Of a stretch of DNA of 64,000 bases, positions 1 to 12,100 are shown in pieces. The translations under genes and the position numbers were made by a program. Below the pieces are notes generated by a model. That model did not search any database. It saw only the letters and a list, made by a program, of their open reading frames with translations, and was not told where the DNA came from. The stretch spans positions 186,001-250,000 of the forward strand of contig JAUIRK010000150.1 of NCBI GenBank assembly GCA_030549495.1. Reading direction: 5' to 3'. Position 1 is the stretch's first letter. The number at the start of each line of letters is the position of its first letter. Origin of the DNA: Nectonema munidae (taxonomy: Eukaryota > Nematomorpha > Nectonematoida > Nectonematidae).

Positions 1-289
1 CTTCCTTAAATCTTTTCTTAAAATGACGCCTCTCGATAGTAGAGTAGCGTAACCTTTGCGAACAATATCTTTAACACCTGACTAATCATAATCAATATAA
101 ATAATTACCTATTGTAGAGGCTAAAATTTTTTGACAATTTATGAGTGAATATTATCTTCTTTCGGTCTATTCTTTGAGGTAGATGTTAAACATTACAATA
201 ATTAATAGAAAAGGTGTCCTATTTTCATTGCAATTGCCTAATGTTAAGCCTGAATGATTTTAAATTGTTTTTTGAAGATATATATTTAT

Positions 290-440
290 AGGTAAAGGTA
301 CCTTGGGATGTTATCCTTGAGAAGGCACAATTGCGCCTCTTGTATCGAATTATGAGAAAGTAAGCTTGATGCGGGATCGAACCCAAAACCTTGGGTTATC
401 GAAACCCAGTACCTAACTAATCTTACTCACGCCCCCATAT
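290..440 (-). mobile_element. tRNA-derived SINE, family 1, copy 1
   Basis: The minus strand contains a tRNA-like head with GAGTAAG near its 5' end and a Pol III B box (GGTTCGATCC), followed by a body that ends near a TACCTTTACC motif. The same head recurs at 15.5 kb and 33.0 kb. The 33-kb copy has a clear target-site duplication, so this is a dispersed SINE and not a tRNA gene: no acceptor stem pairing or tRNA 3' half was found. Confidence 0.75.
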
Positions 441-1371
441 AGGAAATTTCACAACTGATTTATTTTTTCAAGTTTTAGCTCAAATTTTAAAAGTTTCTTA
501 AAAAAGGAGAAAATATGTTTATATTCTCGACCTAATAAAAAATGGACTTTTATTCACTAAAAAAACTTTAAATAGTCTCGCAAATTTAAAATGATTGAAT
601 TAAGTGAACATATAAATATTTTTTATTACATTGAAAATTATGTTGAGAAAAGAAGCAATTAATTTTTTTTTAATTTTTTTTAATATATTTTTTCTATTAT
701 ATTCTCTAATTTTTACTTATTCAATATCGAATTGTTTATCACAAGTAAATCTGAAAGTTAAGCCTGCGCAAATAAAGACTTTTTTGAAAGTAATTGAGAT
801 TGGTGAATAAATATGAAATTCTTTTCATATGAATAAAATGTTGCGAATTGAAGCGTAATTCTACGACTTTCTACGCAGTGGCTCAGCTAAAACAAGTGCC
901 GTTTGGGCGGATGTTAATTTGGCCGCTTCATAAAAGAGTTTTACTAACACTTCAAAAATCCGCAAACAATATAGCTAAATATTTTTTATATATTAGCTAT
1001 TTTATTTAGCTAATATAGTTTACCTGTTATAGTTTATATAGATATTGATAATCAAAATTAGAAGGTAAACTATAACAACCATTATTGCATTATATAAATT
1101 GTTGCAGCTTCGAACGTCCTTGCTTCGCGCCTCTTTCTATGCCATGGTTTTACGTTATCATCGCAATGCATTGCTGATTTGTGATTTCTCGAAAATATTT
1201 TAGTGTTTGCGATCACACTACTATCAAAAGTATATATAGTTATGAAGAACTTCTATTATATGTTTTCATTAGTCGGCCAAACTTCAATAAGACAAAAAAA
1301 AGTTTCTTGCTTTTTTATAAAAAGAAATTGTATTTTGAAAATTACAAATAAAATAAAAAACTTAAAAGTAT

Positions 1372-1725
1372 CAGGGGCGGATCTAGAAATTGACATTAGG
1401 GGGAGGGCGGATTTTACTAAACTAGAACTCAAATTTCAAGGATATAAATTTAAGCTTTATCAAAATTTTTAAAACAAAAAAAAGAATGAGAGCATTAAAA
1501 GATCCTCATTCGTTGAACTGCGAAGAGAATTGATGTGGTAAAACTTGATGTGTTTAAATGATAAATTAGAGAAAGATTGAATCTAAAAAACGAGTTGCAG
1601 AAATCATCATAATATTTGAGTTCTACGAAAAGAATTAGATCAAGAAAAATTTTCAAGCAATTGGCAATGCAATTTTAGGGGGGGGGGGGCATACGCTTGT
1701 TCCGCCCCCTTTAAATCCGCCAGTG
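1372..1725. mobile_element. Short hAT-like nonautonomous element (MITE)
   Basis: The left end reads CAGGGGCGGATCTAGAA and the right end is its approximate inverse (AAATCCGCCAGTG), a pattern typical of hAT terminal repeats. There is no transposase coding capacity. A 12-base G run lies near the right end. The flanks share only AGTAT, so the expected 8-bp target duplication is not clear. Confidence 0.55.
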
Positions 1726-2043
1726 AGTATAATAATAATTTATTATTGTTTAAAAATAGAGTTCAGATGTTTCATTAGCTTACTATAGAAAAATAATAAT
1801 TAAAAGAATAATTTGAACTGTTGATAAAATTTCATTTAGCTGTTTGATAAAATTTCATTGGTTGAACCAAAAATATTTTTTTTGCTTTGAATAAATCAAT
1901 TTTGTTTCAAATGATTCTTGATTTGAAAAAAATTCTGTGTGATTGAAATTTCAATTCAAACTTTTAGTCCAAACACTCCAAATTCTGTCACAATAATTAT
2001 TATTGGAGTAGTGAATTTGACGACTGAACTTTTTTGTATTCAG

Positions 2044-2201
2044 GACAAAGAAATTGAAGAAAGACTTCGAATAACGAATGAAAAGATGACGAAAGTTGAG
2101 AATGGTGCCTTAAACTCAGTCATTGAAGCACAATGGGACTACGAAGAAGTGAAGGACCTACTCAAAGCTCTAAAATTATTTCCGTTGGGAACTTTGTCAC
2201 G
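2044..2201 (+). CDS. DNAJC2: DNAJC2 exon: linker helix and start of SANT domain 1
   Basis: The exon follows a TTGTATTCAG acceptor and ends at CG|GTAAAA in phase 2. It encodes a charged helix (EIEERLRITNEKM) and then the first half of SANT 1 (WDYEEVKDLLKALKLFPLG). The Arg codon of the conserved SRW is split by the intron and restored by the next exon. Confidence 0.9.
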
Positions 2202-5200
2202 GTAAAATAGACAGCATATGTTTAATACTTTTTATGCTGTCTTTGTCAGGCTTTATTGGGGTACTCAGCAATGCCTTTAGATTGTAGGGCAGTGTTTTCT
2301 TACATATGGGTCACCGATGATCTAAAAGTGTGCCTCCCGAAATATGTAGAAGTAATTATTAAATTACCATTATTAAAAACTCCCATACTTTTTAGTAAAA
2401 CGCTCGATAAATTATAAATGATTATTTTTATTAATTTTTAATTTTTTTCTTTTTTTTGATTTAAAAATGAAAGAAAGTTTTTTCAACTAACAATTTTTGT
2501 TTCCATTAAGCTTTAGATGTAGAAATTTTTTGCCAGTGGTGTGGCGTGCAGCTTAAAAGTTTTAAATATATTTTAATTTGTATGACCTATATATTAATTA
2601 TATAGTGTAAAGTCTTCATTAAGAAGGTGGCTGCTAGTTCAGACACCCTTTAAAAGATGGACCTGGCTGTAATAAATACCTGTGTTTTATGTCGTGAAGT
2701 CACTGCTCATAACAAAAAATCAATTGGAGAATTAAGATAATGGAGACGCAAAATAATGACAGATTAAATACCATAGTGGTAAAAACCGGCTAAACCTCAG
2801 CGTGCTGGGAACACTAGAATAATTTCTTGCTACGAATGAAACTTTTGATGTCATATGCAAAAAGTGAAAATAAACTTTTTAATCTGAATAATAATAATAT
2901 ATCAAAAAGATGAATTGCAATATTTGAAACATATTTTTACCAGGATAATTCATTAAATTTTTTTACCTTGTAAATAATAAAATTTTACAAATATTTTGAC
3001 CATGTCCAGAGACGAACTGATCTACCAATTCTAAACGGAGGGGAAGGATGGGCGTTTGACTTTTTTGAGAGGAAACTTTAGAATTATGAGTGTAATTAAA
3101 TTCTCAATTATTATCAAGTAAATTGATATCATGTAATTTGTGAATTGAAAAATGCAATCTGTGATTATTGTTTTCAATTTTTGGTTTGATAGAACGATTT
3201 TATCAATATGCTTATATTTTTTCATCAATTGAAAAAAAAATTTAATGCTCTAATTTTTAGCTCTATTTTGGTGTGTGAAAGCGTGAAATGAAAATTATTA
3301 CTTTTATTTTTAGAAGTTTTTATCCAACCAAGATAGTTTGATTCATTGTAATCTTCTTTTTTTGCAAAGCATTTGATCACACTTTTCTCTCTTATTTGTA
3401 AGATCTAGAAAGAATGCTTTGCTTTAATAAATTTGTTTTCTTGTGAGAAATAGCGTTGTTTCACTAAGGTTTGTACTGAGCCTCTTCTAGTCCTTTTAAT
3501 CTTTTTAGCAAAATCATAATCTTCTTTTACTTTTGTAATGAATAAGATATTTATTTTGGACCAAAAAACGTTTTTTGACCTTATTGAGTTTTGTTTTAAT
3601 TTTTGCTAAAAAATTGATCCTTTAAAATAATTTCTTACTTTTAACTTTAATTGAAAAAAAACCTACAGATCGAAGTGAAAAATTTAATTTTAATTTCAAG
3701 TTATCCTTTTGAATTTCCGATTATTTAAGAAAAACAAATTTGAATTCTTTTGACATTTAAATCTAAAAAGTTAACAATATAAATACCAATTCTATATAGT
3801 ATATAATTAGCTTCATCTTTGTTTTGGATATAGAAAACACAGCTTTTGTTCCCCCCCCCCCTCCTCCCCGGCCTTGAAAGATAATCACTGAATATGTGAC
3901 GTTGGAGACAGTAAAACAATTCTTCTTTATTCCGTTCGACTGATTGAAGTTTATAAGATGCAGCATTGTCCTGTGTGCTGACAGTTTGCCTAGCTGACTT
4001 TTTGTCTTAAACAAACAAATTTTGATTTTGTTTATTTAGCTTCAAAAAAGAATAAATATCCTTTATTTTTTCTATATAACATTTTATACCAGCATTTTCA
4101 CAATTTAATGCAATTTTAAAAATATTCAATTGTACTACCCCTTAAAAATGTAATATTTGAGCGATAAAATGAGGTCACTGAACTTAAAAATCGATTATAA
4201 AAATTTTTTCTTCTTAAATAATCCTTTTTAATCTTTTTTTCATAAAATTTACATTCTAGAGAACATACCCATGTGCGAAATAATAATACTGATTTTTTTT
4301 GAAAGATTCGTTTTTTCATATGAAAATTTCATGCTGAGTATAATTGAGGTAAGTGACATTAAAAATTGTATAAATAGATTGATGATTATATATAGTATAA
4401 TCTAGTAAAAGTGGAATAATATTTCATAGTTGAAAATGAGAATAAAATATGTTCATAGATATTGTAAAAAAATATAATTTGTTCAGAAACTTGAATAGAC
4501 TTGCTAAAAAGAGTAAATACACTCTTTTCAGTTTCATTAAAAATAAAAAAATCGGAAGAAAAATTAAAATCAGGCCGTTAAGCTCTGCCTAGTTTTAAAT
4601 TTCCACCACCCATTTTCATATGTTGTTCTGGGCCAGGGATTGACAATAATTTTAAGCAGAAGCAGACGTGGGAGTATTTGTGAATCTTATCAGACTGCAT
4701 TGGTATGATTTGTTTGTACAGCGGAACCTCCGTTTACGAACGATATTTGGCAACAAATTTTGATACAGCTCACGATTTCTTCCTTGAATCTTCTTTTTAT
4801 ATCGCGTTAATAAATATTTATAGGTGTGTTTTTTTACATATATTTACTACTGATAATTTACACTATGAAAAACCTTGTTGTTTCCCAAATATTTCTGGTA
4901 ACGAACCGTTTTATGAAACGGATCCTGCTTTTGCAAACCCAGATTCGCATATATGTACTAAAATTAGTCTGTAAATTTTTCTGAATCCTTAGATAAGGGT
5001 AATAAGAAAAAATCAATAGCATTTATCATTGAGCCCAAGTCAGAAACTCTAAATTTCAGAGTTTTCTAATGATATCTGGGATTTTTGTAGGTTTATTTTA
5101 AAATGATATTATAAAAGCGTTTATACCTCTTTTTAGGTGGCAGGTCATAGCTAAGTACATAAACGAACAGAAAAAGGGGGATAATGGAAGCAAGACAAAA

Positions 5201-8200
5201 ACTTGTAAAGACGTCATTCGCAAAGTGAAAGAATTGAAGGATAAAGATGTTGGAACAAAGATCCGAGAAAAATTTGACCAGGAGGAATTGCAAGTAATAT
5301 TTTTTTTTTAAAAAACTTTTTGCATTAGACATCGTTTGATTATTCTTATATATTTTTAAAAGCCAATTTAAATTTGGCTTCCATTTGAGGAAGTACTTAT
5401 TAAATTTTTTCGTAAATTATAATTGTGTTATTTCATCTTTATAAGTTTTTATCGATAATAAAATATGAAAGAACGTACAATTTCAGAATATGAATCGTCT
5501 GCATCTTTTTTATAAAGAAGTCTCTAGTTTTTCAAAAATTGAAAAATCACAAACATGCCAAATTTTCCCATTTCTTGTTTAGGAAGTCTTTTTTGCAACG
5601 CTCATGATCATTATAGAAATGTATTTTGAAAAAACATTTACTTATTCATATTTGCCCTTGTAAAATATTCGCTTCACAGACATCATCTGTGCGAGTGAAA
5701 GAACTTTTTTGTGGTTCGTTAAAAATCACATTTTTTAACTTTATTAATAGAAAAACTTTTCTATTTACTTCCCCAACCTCAAGTGATTGAACATTCTTAG
5801 GCTTTAGATAGACGGTCGTAATTATATTCATTCTAGCGAGTTACATATTACTAAACATTGGCCTCGTTTTAGGGCGGAGGATAAGTGACCCTCACTTTTT
5901 TGGTTGGAGAGGGCATACTATATTTTGTCACTTCCACTTTTTAGGGTTTTATTCTTCTGTAAAGAAATTTTCAAATAATTTTGCAATTTATAATTTTTAT
6001 ATTTTCAGATATAAGCATTTTTGTTAAAGTTATATATTTTGCACCTTCATCTCAAATAATATAATGTAACTTTCTTTAGAACAGAAAATGATTTTTGAGA
6101 AAAAAGTGAACTCTTTGAGGATTAGTGTGACACCGGTGTACCAAGAAATAATAATCGTCTGCTTACAACCTACAAAATTCCATTGAAAAAAAGCAGACGA
6201 TTATTCTTAAATTCGGCCCTCAAAGGGATGAGCTAGAAAAGTCTCTCAAATTTTCTAGACAAACAAGCCTCTTAATACCACCATATACTTAGATTTTCGT
6301 GTGTATTTGATACTTTTATAATATAGTTTGCTTAGTGTTTGATTTGATATAATTAAAATGGGGGGGGGGGGGCATTACTACAAAAATCTCGCCACTATTC
6401 TCCTTCAGTTTGTAGTAAAGATCTGTGATGACCATGTGGTACATCATCATCAGAAATATAAAACCAATATTTATTCATAGTTGTAAAACCCGCTACACCA
6501 TAGCTTGTTGGGAAAGTAGCTGTAAAACAGAATATTATTATGTATATATTGTTCGTGAGTTCACTTTTTTGCAAACAATACTCTTGTTTTCACATCATAT
6601 TTAAGACACAAAATCTTTTACAGAGATAAATAAAAATAATATGAATGGACATTTTTATTTAAAGAAAATCACAACTGGTTTCGAAGTATCAATTTTTTCG
6701 TCGAGTATATTATAGTAATGAAATTCAAGCTATTTTCAGGCGAAACTTTAAGAAAAGGAATTGCGAGAATGTGTAAGTTGTGAGGGGACACTTTAACCCG
6801 TTATCCACCACAGTCGACATATGTCGACCTAACAAAAATAAAATCGTCTGCGTTTATTAATGCTTTTTAATACAAATCTTCTGCTTTGCATTAGATATCG
6901 TCTGATTATTCTGGTAGATAACGGGTTAATGTGAAGATGTTCATTTTTAATTTATATACTATAGTAGACTCGACGAAGAAGTTGATACCTCGAAACCGGT
7001 TGTGTTTTTCTTTAAATAAAAGTGTCCATTTTTATTATTAATATTTCTCATTAATTTTTTCACATATATAATTTCTTTATTTTCATCAGCTTTTCTAGAA
7101 GTAGGTTATAACTACTTATAGAAATGTATACTGTGCAAAAAAGTTTAAATTTCAAAAAAAACTTTAACACAAAAATTGTAACACTTTCACAACATTTATC
7201 CTACATATTTTTTCCAATACTTTCATTCGTTAATTCGATCACCGTAGAAAAAGATTGAAAGCGTTCAAAAGAAGGAGAATGAGGGTGATGCGAAGAAGTG
7301 GACGAGTAGCGAGCAAAAGATGCTAGAACAAGCCCTCAAGGCGTACTCCGCCAAACTGCCCGACAGATGGGACAAAGTTGCAGAGCGTGTCAAGTCAAAG
7401 AGCAAGAGCGAATGCATTCTACGAACACAAGTAACTATATTATTATTCACTCTGCGCGCACACCTATATGTGCCAAAGTCCCTGAAAAAACCATGCCTAA
7501 GTCTTGTTAAAATTTGCCCACTTTAATATTTCATGTTTTTTTACCACACAAGTTCATATATGATAATACGGGCATTGGAGATCTACAGCTTATTAAATGC
7601 TTCTTTATTCAACCATCGCAAGGAACAAGCTTATGAAAAACTCAGACTCCCTCATAGAAATATTGATATAAGTATTTCTAATAATTCATGTGATTTTATA
7701 CTCAAACATAGAGATGATTGAATGATTCGTTGCCTGCATTGAGTTATATAGATAAGGTATATGTTTGTGGGTTGAATTGCAAGCACAAATTCGATTTGCG
7801 TTATAATACATGCCTAACAAATGCAAGACCGGTTTGGACCTTTTGGGTCTCATAAGTTGAATGCAGTTAGTAGATGTACGGAGCATAGCTGAGTAGTCTA
7901 GGTCTTCAGATAGTGTTCTGTGCCTTCAACCCATTCATTCGGATTCCCAGCAATGGGAGTTTCCAACTTATGAGCCTCACATTAGGGCAGATGTGCGCCC
8001 CTGGTTAAAGATATAAGGATTTTAAAGAATAAGTATTTTATTTTTGATATATTTCAATCCTAAAAAAGTTCTTTATCGAGAAAAATTTTAGGAAGTGTGC
8101 GTATGACACATATGAACATTTAAGACACACAATTTATACTTTTTTTTATCAACATAAAATTTTGTAAAGACAAAAAATTTACCTCTTAAAATTAAACATA

Positions 8201-8641
8201 CCATTATATACAATGTTTGCACGTATAATTTGAAACATGAATCGTATACAATTTTAGACCATTTGATGCAAATCGTTCGTGATTTGTTTTTAAACACATT
8301 TTATTTTTATCTGGTATAAATTCTTGTGTTTGGTCAGCTTTTCTGGAAGTACTTTTTCGTTCAGAATTTTATTTGTCTCTTTGCATGGAAACTAATTTTA
8401 TAATTTATATAAAATGACATAAATTAAATTAGTTATGGTCAATTGACTTTTTTGGTACTCCTTAGGTTACGAAGGTACTGGTTAAAAAAAGGTAAGTTTC
8501 TGTGGACTATGGGTGAGAAAAATTGGTCTAGTTCACTTTACCATGTCTCAATTAGAGCATGGACAAAGAGAATATCAACAATTAATTGTTTCTTTTTTAT
8601 TTTAGCAAATTATTGAAATGCTAAAAGCAAAGAAAACGTAA
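2044..8641 (+). CDS. DNAJC2: DNAJC2/MPP11 (zuotin-type ribosome-associated J-protein), C-terminal exons
   Basis: Four exons (2044-2201, 5137-5293, 7248-7430, 8606-8641) join in frame to give 177 residues ending at TAA. The product matches the C-terminal third of animal DNAJC2, with two SANT/Myb-like domains. The first carries LLKALKLFPLGTLSRWQVIA and the second carries KKWTSSEQKMLEQALKAY followed by a DRWDKVAERV helix. In this family the J-protein partners an Hsp70-like chaperone at the ribosome exit tunnel, and its SANT domains have been linked to chromatin. The J domain lies upstream of the window. All splice sites are GT-AG and the phases agree. The protein ends IIEMLKAKKT, so it lacks the short Ala-rich tail found in the human protein. 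The gene converges on the Rop gene. Confidence 0.93.
2202..5136 (+). other. DNAJC2 intron, 2.9 kb
   Basis: No exon was seen. Near 2755-2815 there is a diverged relative of the start of the 650-bp composite repeat (GTAAAAACCGGCTAAACC). Near 4718 there is a pogo/Tigger-like terminus (CGGAACCTCCGTTTACGAAC). An 11-base C run lies at 3851-3861. Confidence 0.5.
5137..5293 (+). CDS. DNAJC2: DNAJC2 exon: rest of SANT domain 1
   Basis: It begins after a CTTTTTAG acceptor and completes the split Arg codon to give WQVIAKYINEQKKGDNGSKT and then CKDVIRKVKELKDKD. It ends at CAA|GTAATA in phase 0. This aligns with the RWEVIANYM...AKDVIGKAK part of human DNAJC2. Confidence 0.9.
6150..6205. repeat. Inverted repeat with ATCGTCTG core
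   Basis: Perfect 15-bp arms AATAATCGTCTGCTT / AAGCAGACGATTATT are separated by 26 bases, in a DNAJC2 intron. The arm core is the 8-mer that recurs in the TTAA-flanked MITEs of this window, but no TTAA flank was found here. Confidence 0.7.
6644..7031. mobile_element. Inverted-repeat element inside the composite repeat
   Basis: The left arm (about 75 bp, AATGGACATTTTTATTTAAA... to ...ATAGTA) pairs imperfectly with the right arm at about 6957-7031 (...TTTAAATAAAAGTGTCCATT). The arms contain TCGACGAAGAAG and CGAAACCGGTTGTG. The central part is occupied by a later TTAA-type MITE. Confidence 0.75.
6797..6925. mobile_element. TTAA-flanked MITE (piggyBac-type), subfamily A
   Basis: The ends are CCCGTTATC and GATAACGGG, flanked on both sides by TTAA, which is the piggyBac target-site signature. 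Internal marks are AAATCGTCTGCG and ATATCGTCTGATT. It is 129 bp long and noncoding. Confidence 0.8.
7248..7430 (+). CDS. DNAJC2: DNAJC2 exon: SANT domain 2
   Basis: It begins at AAAAAG after an ACCGTAG acceptor and ends at CAA|GTAACT, both in phase 0. It encodes a basic linker and the second SANT domain: WTSSEQKMLEQALKAYSAKL, then PDRWDKVAERVKSKSKSEC. The helix order and the Trp spacing match the family. Confidence 0.92.
8606..8641 (+). CDS. DNAJC2: DNAJC2 terminal exon and stop
   Basis: This 36-base exon follows a TTTTATTTTAG acceptor and encodes QIIEMLKAKKT then TAA. Joined to ...CILRTQ it aligns without gaps to human CMKRYKELVEMVKAKK. That alignment supports such a short exon, and the conserved coding ends there. 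Confidence 0.85.
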   Translation, partial: QIIEMLKAKKT

Positions 8642-8696
8642 TTCTCAAAAAGCGCAGAATATCCAAACTATACACGCTCAATGAATCTATATTATG

Positions 8697-8702
8697 AATA
8701 AA
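8697..8702 (+). promoter_or_regulatory. DNAJC2 polyadenylation signal
   Basis: A canonical AATAAA lies about 55 bases after the DNAJC2 stop codon. It is the first such hexamer downstream of the stop. Confidence 0.6.
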
Positions 8703-8920
8703 ATTTTTAATTATTTTAATATTATTTTTACCTTCATCATAGCGCAACAACTTTCTGTCCAAAATTGCAGAAAGTGATAGAAGAAAACTGATTGCAATTT
8801 TTAAATCAGGATATCAATTTTAGTTCCGAATGAGGCGAAAATATAACTCAGGAGAAATCATATTCAAAATTCTTCCTGAGTTTCATTCATGAAAATATAA
8901 TGTAAATAAATATAATAACA

Positions 8921-8926
8921 TTTATT
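8921..8926 (-). promoter_or_regulatory. Rop polyadenylation signal
   Basis: AATAAA on the minus strand, about 117 bases past the Rop stop. Together with the DNAJC2 signal it leaves the two transcripts ending close together but probably not overlapping. Confidence 0.5.
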
Positions 8927-9042
8927 CAAAATAACAAATTTATATAAGACTACAAATAAATTAATATCAAACATTTAAAAACGGAGAGGAAAATTTACAA
9001 CGATTATACACTTGAAACAGGATGCACAGACACATACATGTT

Positions 9043-9110
9043 TTAATAATTTGATGAAAGTTCTCTCAAGTTTTCCAGGAATATGCTTGGTGTCAGTATG
9101 TGAGTAGAAC
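9043..9110 (-). CDS. Rop: Rop terminal exon and stop
   Basis: It encodes (G)[21 protein letters not shown] then TAA after a TTGCTTTAG acceptor. STHILTP is the conserved C-terminal motif. The stop lies 402 bp from the DNAJC2 stop on the other strand. Confidence 0.94.
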
Positions 9111-12100
9111 CTAAAGCAACAAAGTAAAAATTATTATCTATGTATGATTGAAAAAAATGTCGATTGACTGGATCAAGTATAACTCTTTCAGATGAGATGT
9201 ACGATTAGAAAAAATTGAATGTGATTGAAATTGTGACTTCATTCGCTTCTTATGTAGAAAATAAGTTCATTAAAAAATAGAATATTTGTTTATTTACATA
9301 CAATGCCAAAATATTTTGCCTAAAAAAATTACTAAAAATAAAAAAATACTTTAAATTAAGATTTAGCTAAAGTTGGAGTTTAACTATCAAAAAGTGGCTA
9401 TAGGAGCTTACTTATATAGCCATTGCGAAACCATCAAAAAAGTTTTCCGCCCAAATGTAAGAAGCTCTCAGTTACAAGACTTACCTATCAGAATTTCCCA
9501 ATTTTTGTAATTTTGAGCAACTTGATATGCGGAGCGAATTTCAGAGTAAGTCATGCCACCGAGAATGAAAACAATGAGACGAGGGACCATACGAACCGTT
9601 GAGGCTGCTTTTTCCTTGTGCCAGTAGCCGTATCTTGCGCTAAGCAAAATGAAATTGAAATCATAAAAATCCTTCTCTCTACACTTTCTAAAAGGGGAGA
9701 AACCTGGAAGGCACAGATCTTGTGAATGATGATGTTGTTCTTCCTCCAAAAAATGCAAAATTTTTAGTATCCAGCTTGTCATCCAAAGCATCCTTAAAAA
9801 ATGTAATTGTGGGTGTACAATTTTTCTCCCTTCTCTTTTAGTAGTTGCATAATTTGTTGAATAAACATATGTTCATGAATTTACTAACAAGCATGCTTAT
9901 GGAAATGCTTATTTATTTCTTCTAAAAAGTTGATGCTTTATACTTCCGAATTCACAGCAAGGCCTCGAAGTCCAAAGGAAAAATAAGTGTCATCGACTCA
10001 ATGTTGGAAAAAAGCCGGATTTTATTTGGCAAAATTTTTCACCACTAGATTATCATATAAATTTCTAAACTAATATTTGAATGGGATTTTTTATATTTAT
10101 TTATTAATATTCACATAAAAAATAAAATGTTACTAACAAAAAAAGTAAAAAATATTTCTGTAGAAATTGAAATATTCCAGTAGTAAAAGAGCATTTGTTA
10201 TTTTTTCTCTCTAAAACTATAATTGTTGATAAAAGCTTAAAAACCCTAAACAAAAACTATGCGATACCAACAGTGCTATCAAAAATACAAAATACAAATT
10301 TTTTGTTATCAATTAAGGAAAAGGAAAGACAAAAACTGATAAATTATTTTATTATTTATCCCAGAGTTTTTATGGTAGAAAAATTTTTCAAAAAATCTTT
10401 AACTTTTTACTAAGTTTTACTCAACTTTGTTAGGTAAAATTGTGAAACCCTACTTCGACTCCCACTACTTTTCCAGGTCTAACTGTGACTATTAAAAAAA
10501 TATGTCAAAACTTTTCTCATACCCTGGAATAAACTTTATAAAAAAATTAGTTTTTTGCTATTCCCCATATGTTAAAGCAAAAAATAGAAGTAATGCGAAG
10601 TTTTTGAAATCATCACCCTACTTCTGATTTTGGCTATTTTTTCTTCGATTTGCATAATAGTTGCCAAGTGGTCAACCAATTTCTAAACGGGCATTAATTA
10701 TGGAAACCGATTGTAGGGCTTGTGATTAGTGTGATTAGAGTTAGTATACTTTTTGAATACTCTATCCACAAAAATTTCACATCGTAGAAATATTAGTATT
10801 TACATATGTTCGTTGCAGTTAATTGGAGACTTATCGATGATTTTCAATGACAGATTGACTTGTTCAGATTTATAGCTCTTAAAATCAGTTTGTGACAGAT
10901 ATTTTCTTTTTAGCAATGCATGTTTCGTCACATGACACTCTTTCTAGCTAGAAGCCTACTGATTTCGAAAAAGGATAAAATAATTAAGATAACTTTATTC
11001 GTCTTTTCATTTGCTTACCATGATGATTAACACTTGCTTTGCCCTGCAGATCAATCGCGTAAGTAAGTATGCAAAACCCAAGCTTTTTAAGTTTGTTAGT
11101 ATGAAGTAAGTGATTAAAATTACCTCCATGATGTCAAGAATATTTGGCGTCCAGCGAGACATTTGGTATGTATTTTCATTCACTCGTTCCTTCTTGCAAC
11201 AAGTCCAAACTTTTTTCTTGGTTCCCTTGATACAAAAAGAAATGCATGAAAGCATGTGGTCAAGAAGAATGGCAGAACTTACATCTTGAATAATGGGAAT
11301 TCCAAGATTCTGAAGGTTTAGAATGATTGATTTGTCAGAAACAGGAATTTGCGCATGCTGAATCAGTTTGTTCAAGTTTTCTTCCGTTATGCCTGAATTA
11401 AAATGGGTGTTAAATTATTTCCACAAATCAATAGTACATTGATAAAACCTTCCCAATAGAACATATTGGAAGCATATCTATTTTTGATAGGGACAAATTA
11501 GGGCGACGCTAAAGCAGTAGAGAGCTTACTCTTGCCATCATGCAAACTTTTAAATATGTGCATTGTTTTAGCTTACAAAAAATGTAGGAGATGAAAACAA
11601 CAAAAATATCTATAACTTCTATCCCATTTATTTGTGTTGAACAATGCCAGCTTCTTATAAATGAGGACATAAGAGTTTCGTTCGACTCCGAATATGACGT
11701 ACATAAGGAGTTAATCTTAACTTCAAGATTATTACACAAATGATAATAATTTGACGTCTACTTCAGTATTTCAAATCGGAATCTAATATATATATATTAA
11801 CATCGATTTAAATAAAACAAAATTCAAGCAAACATTTATTTTGTCAGTTTTTCTTATTTTTTGATTTATTTATTAGACATAATTCCATTATAACATGACT
11901 TGACTTTCATAATTAAAAAATTATTAACATTAAGTTTTTGAATGAAATTTATCTATAATAATTTTACTATGCTTTTATTTTTTAAAAAAAGAATAGCGCC
12001 TTCCAAATCTTCCTTAATGATTACTCCGTAAATCTGACTTATCATTCGGAGAGTTTAACGATCCTTGTTCATTTGATTCGCTAAAATATTATTTGACATT

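Larger units (their letters stand above)
1..2043. other. Upstream/intronic AT-rich DNA before the first visible DNAJC2 exon
   Basis: No coding exon could be supported here. The stretch contains a minus-strand tRNA-derived SINE copy and a small hAT-like MITE (separate entries). The earlier DNAJC2 exons (J domain, zuotin homology region) are expected upstream but are not recognisable in this interval, so they probably lie before the window. Confidence 0.5.
6465..7114. mobile_element. 650-bp composite repeat, copy 1
   Basis: The stretch is almost identical to 20793-21445, in the same orientation. It contains an inner inverted-repeat element (6644-7031), and within that a TTAA-flanked MITE (6797-6925). 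The outer 180 bp (GTAAAACCCGCTACACCATA...) are shared too, so the unit that was copied is larger than either inner element. No coding capacity was seen. Confidence 0.8.

Noticed and set aside
7720-8000. SINE-like stretch with GCTGAGTAGTCTAGG and GGATTCCCAG
   Set aside because: The box-like motifs are poor and no second copy was seen in the window.
8461-8495. Short candidate DNAJC2 exon (GTTACGAAGGTACTGG...)
   Set aside because: Including it would break the gapless match between ILRTQ and QIIEMLKAKK; the next acceptor fits the family exactly.
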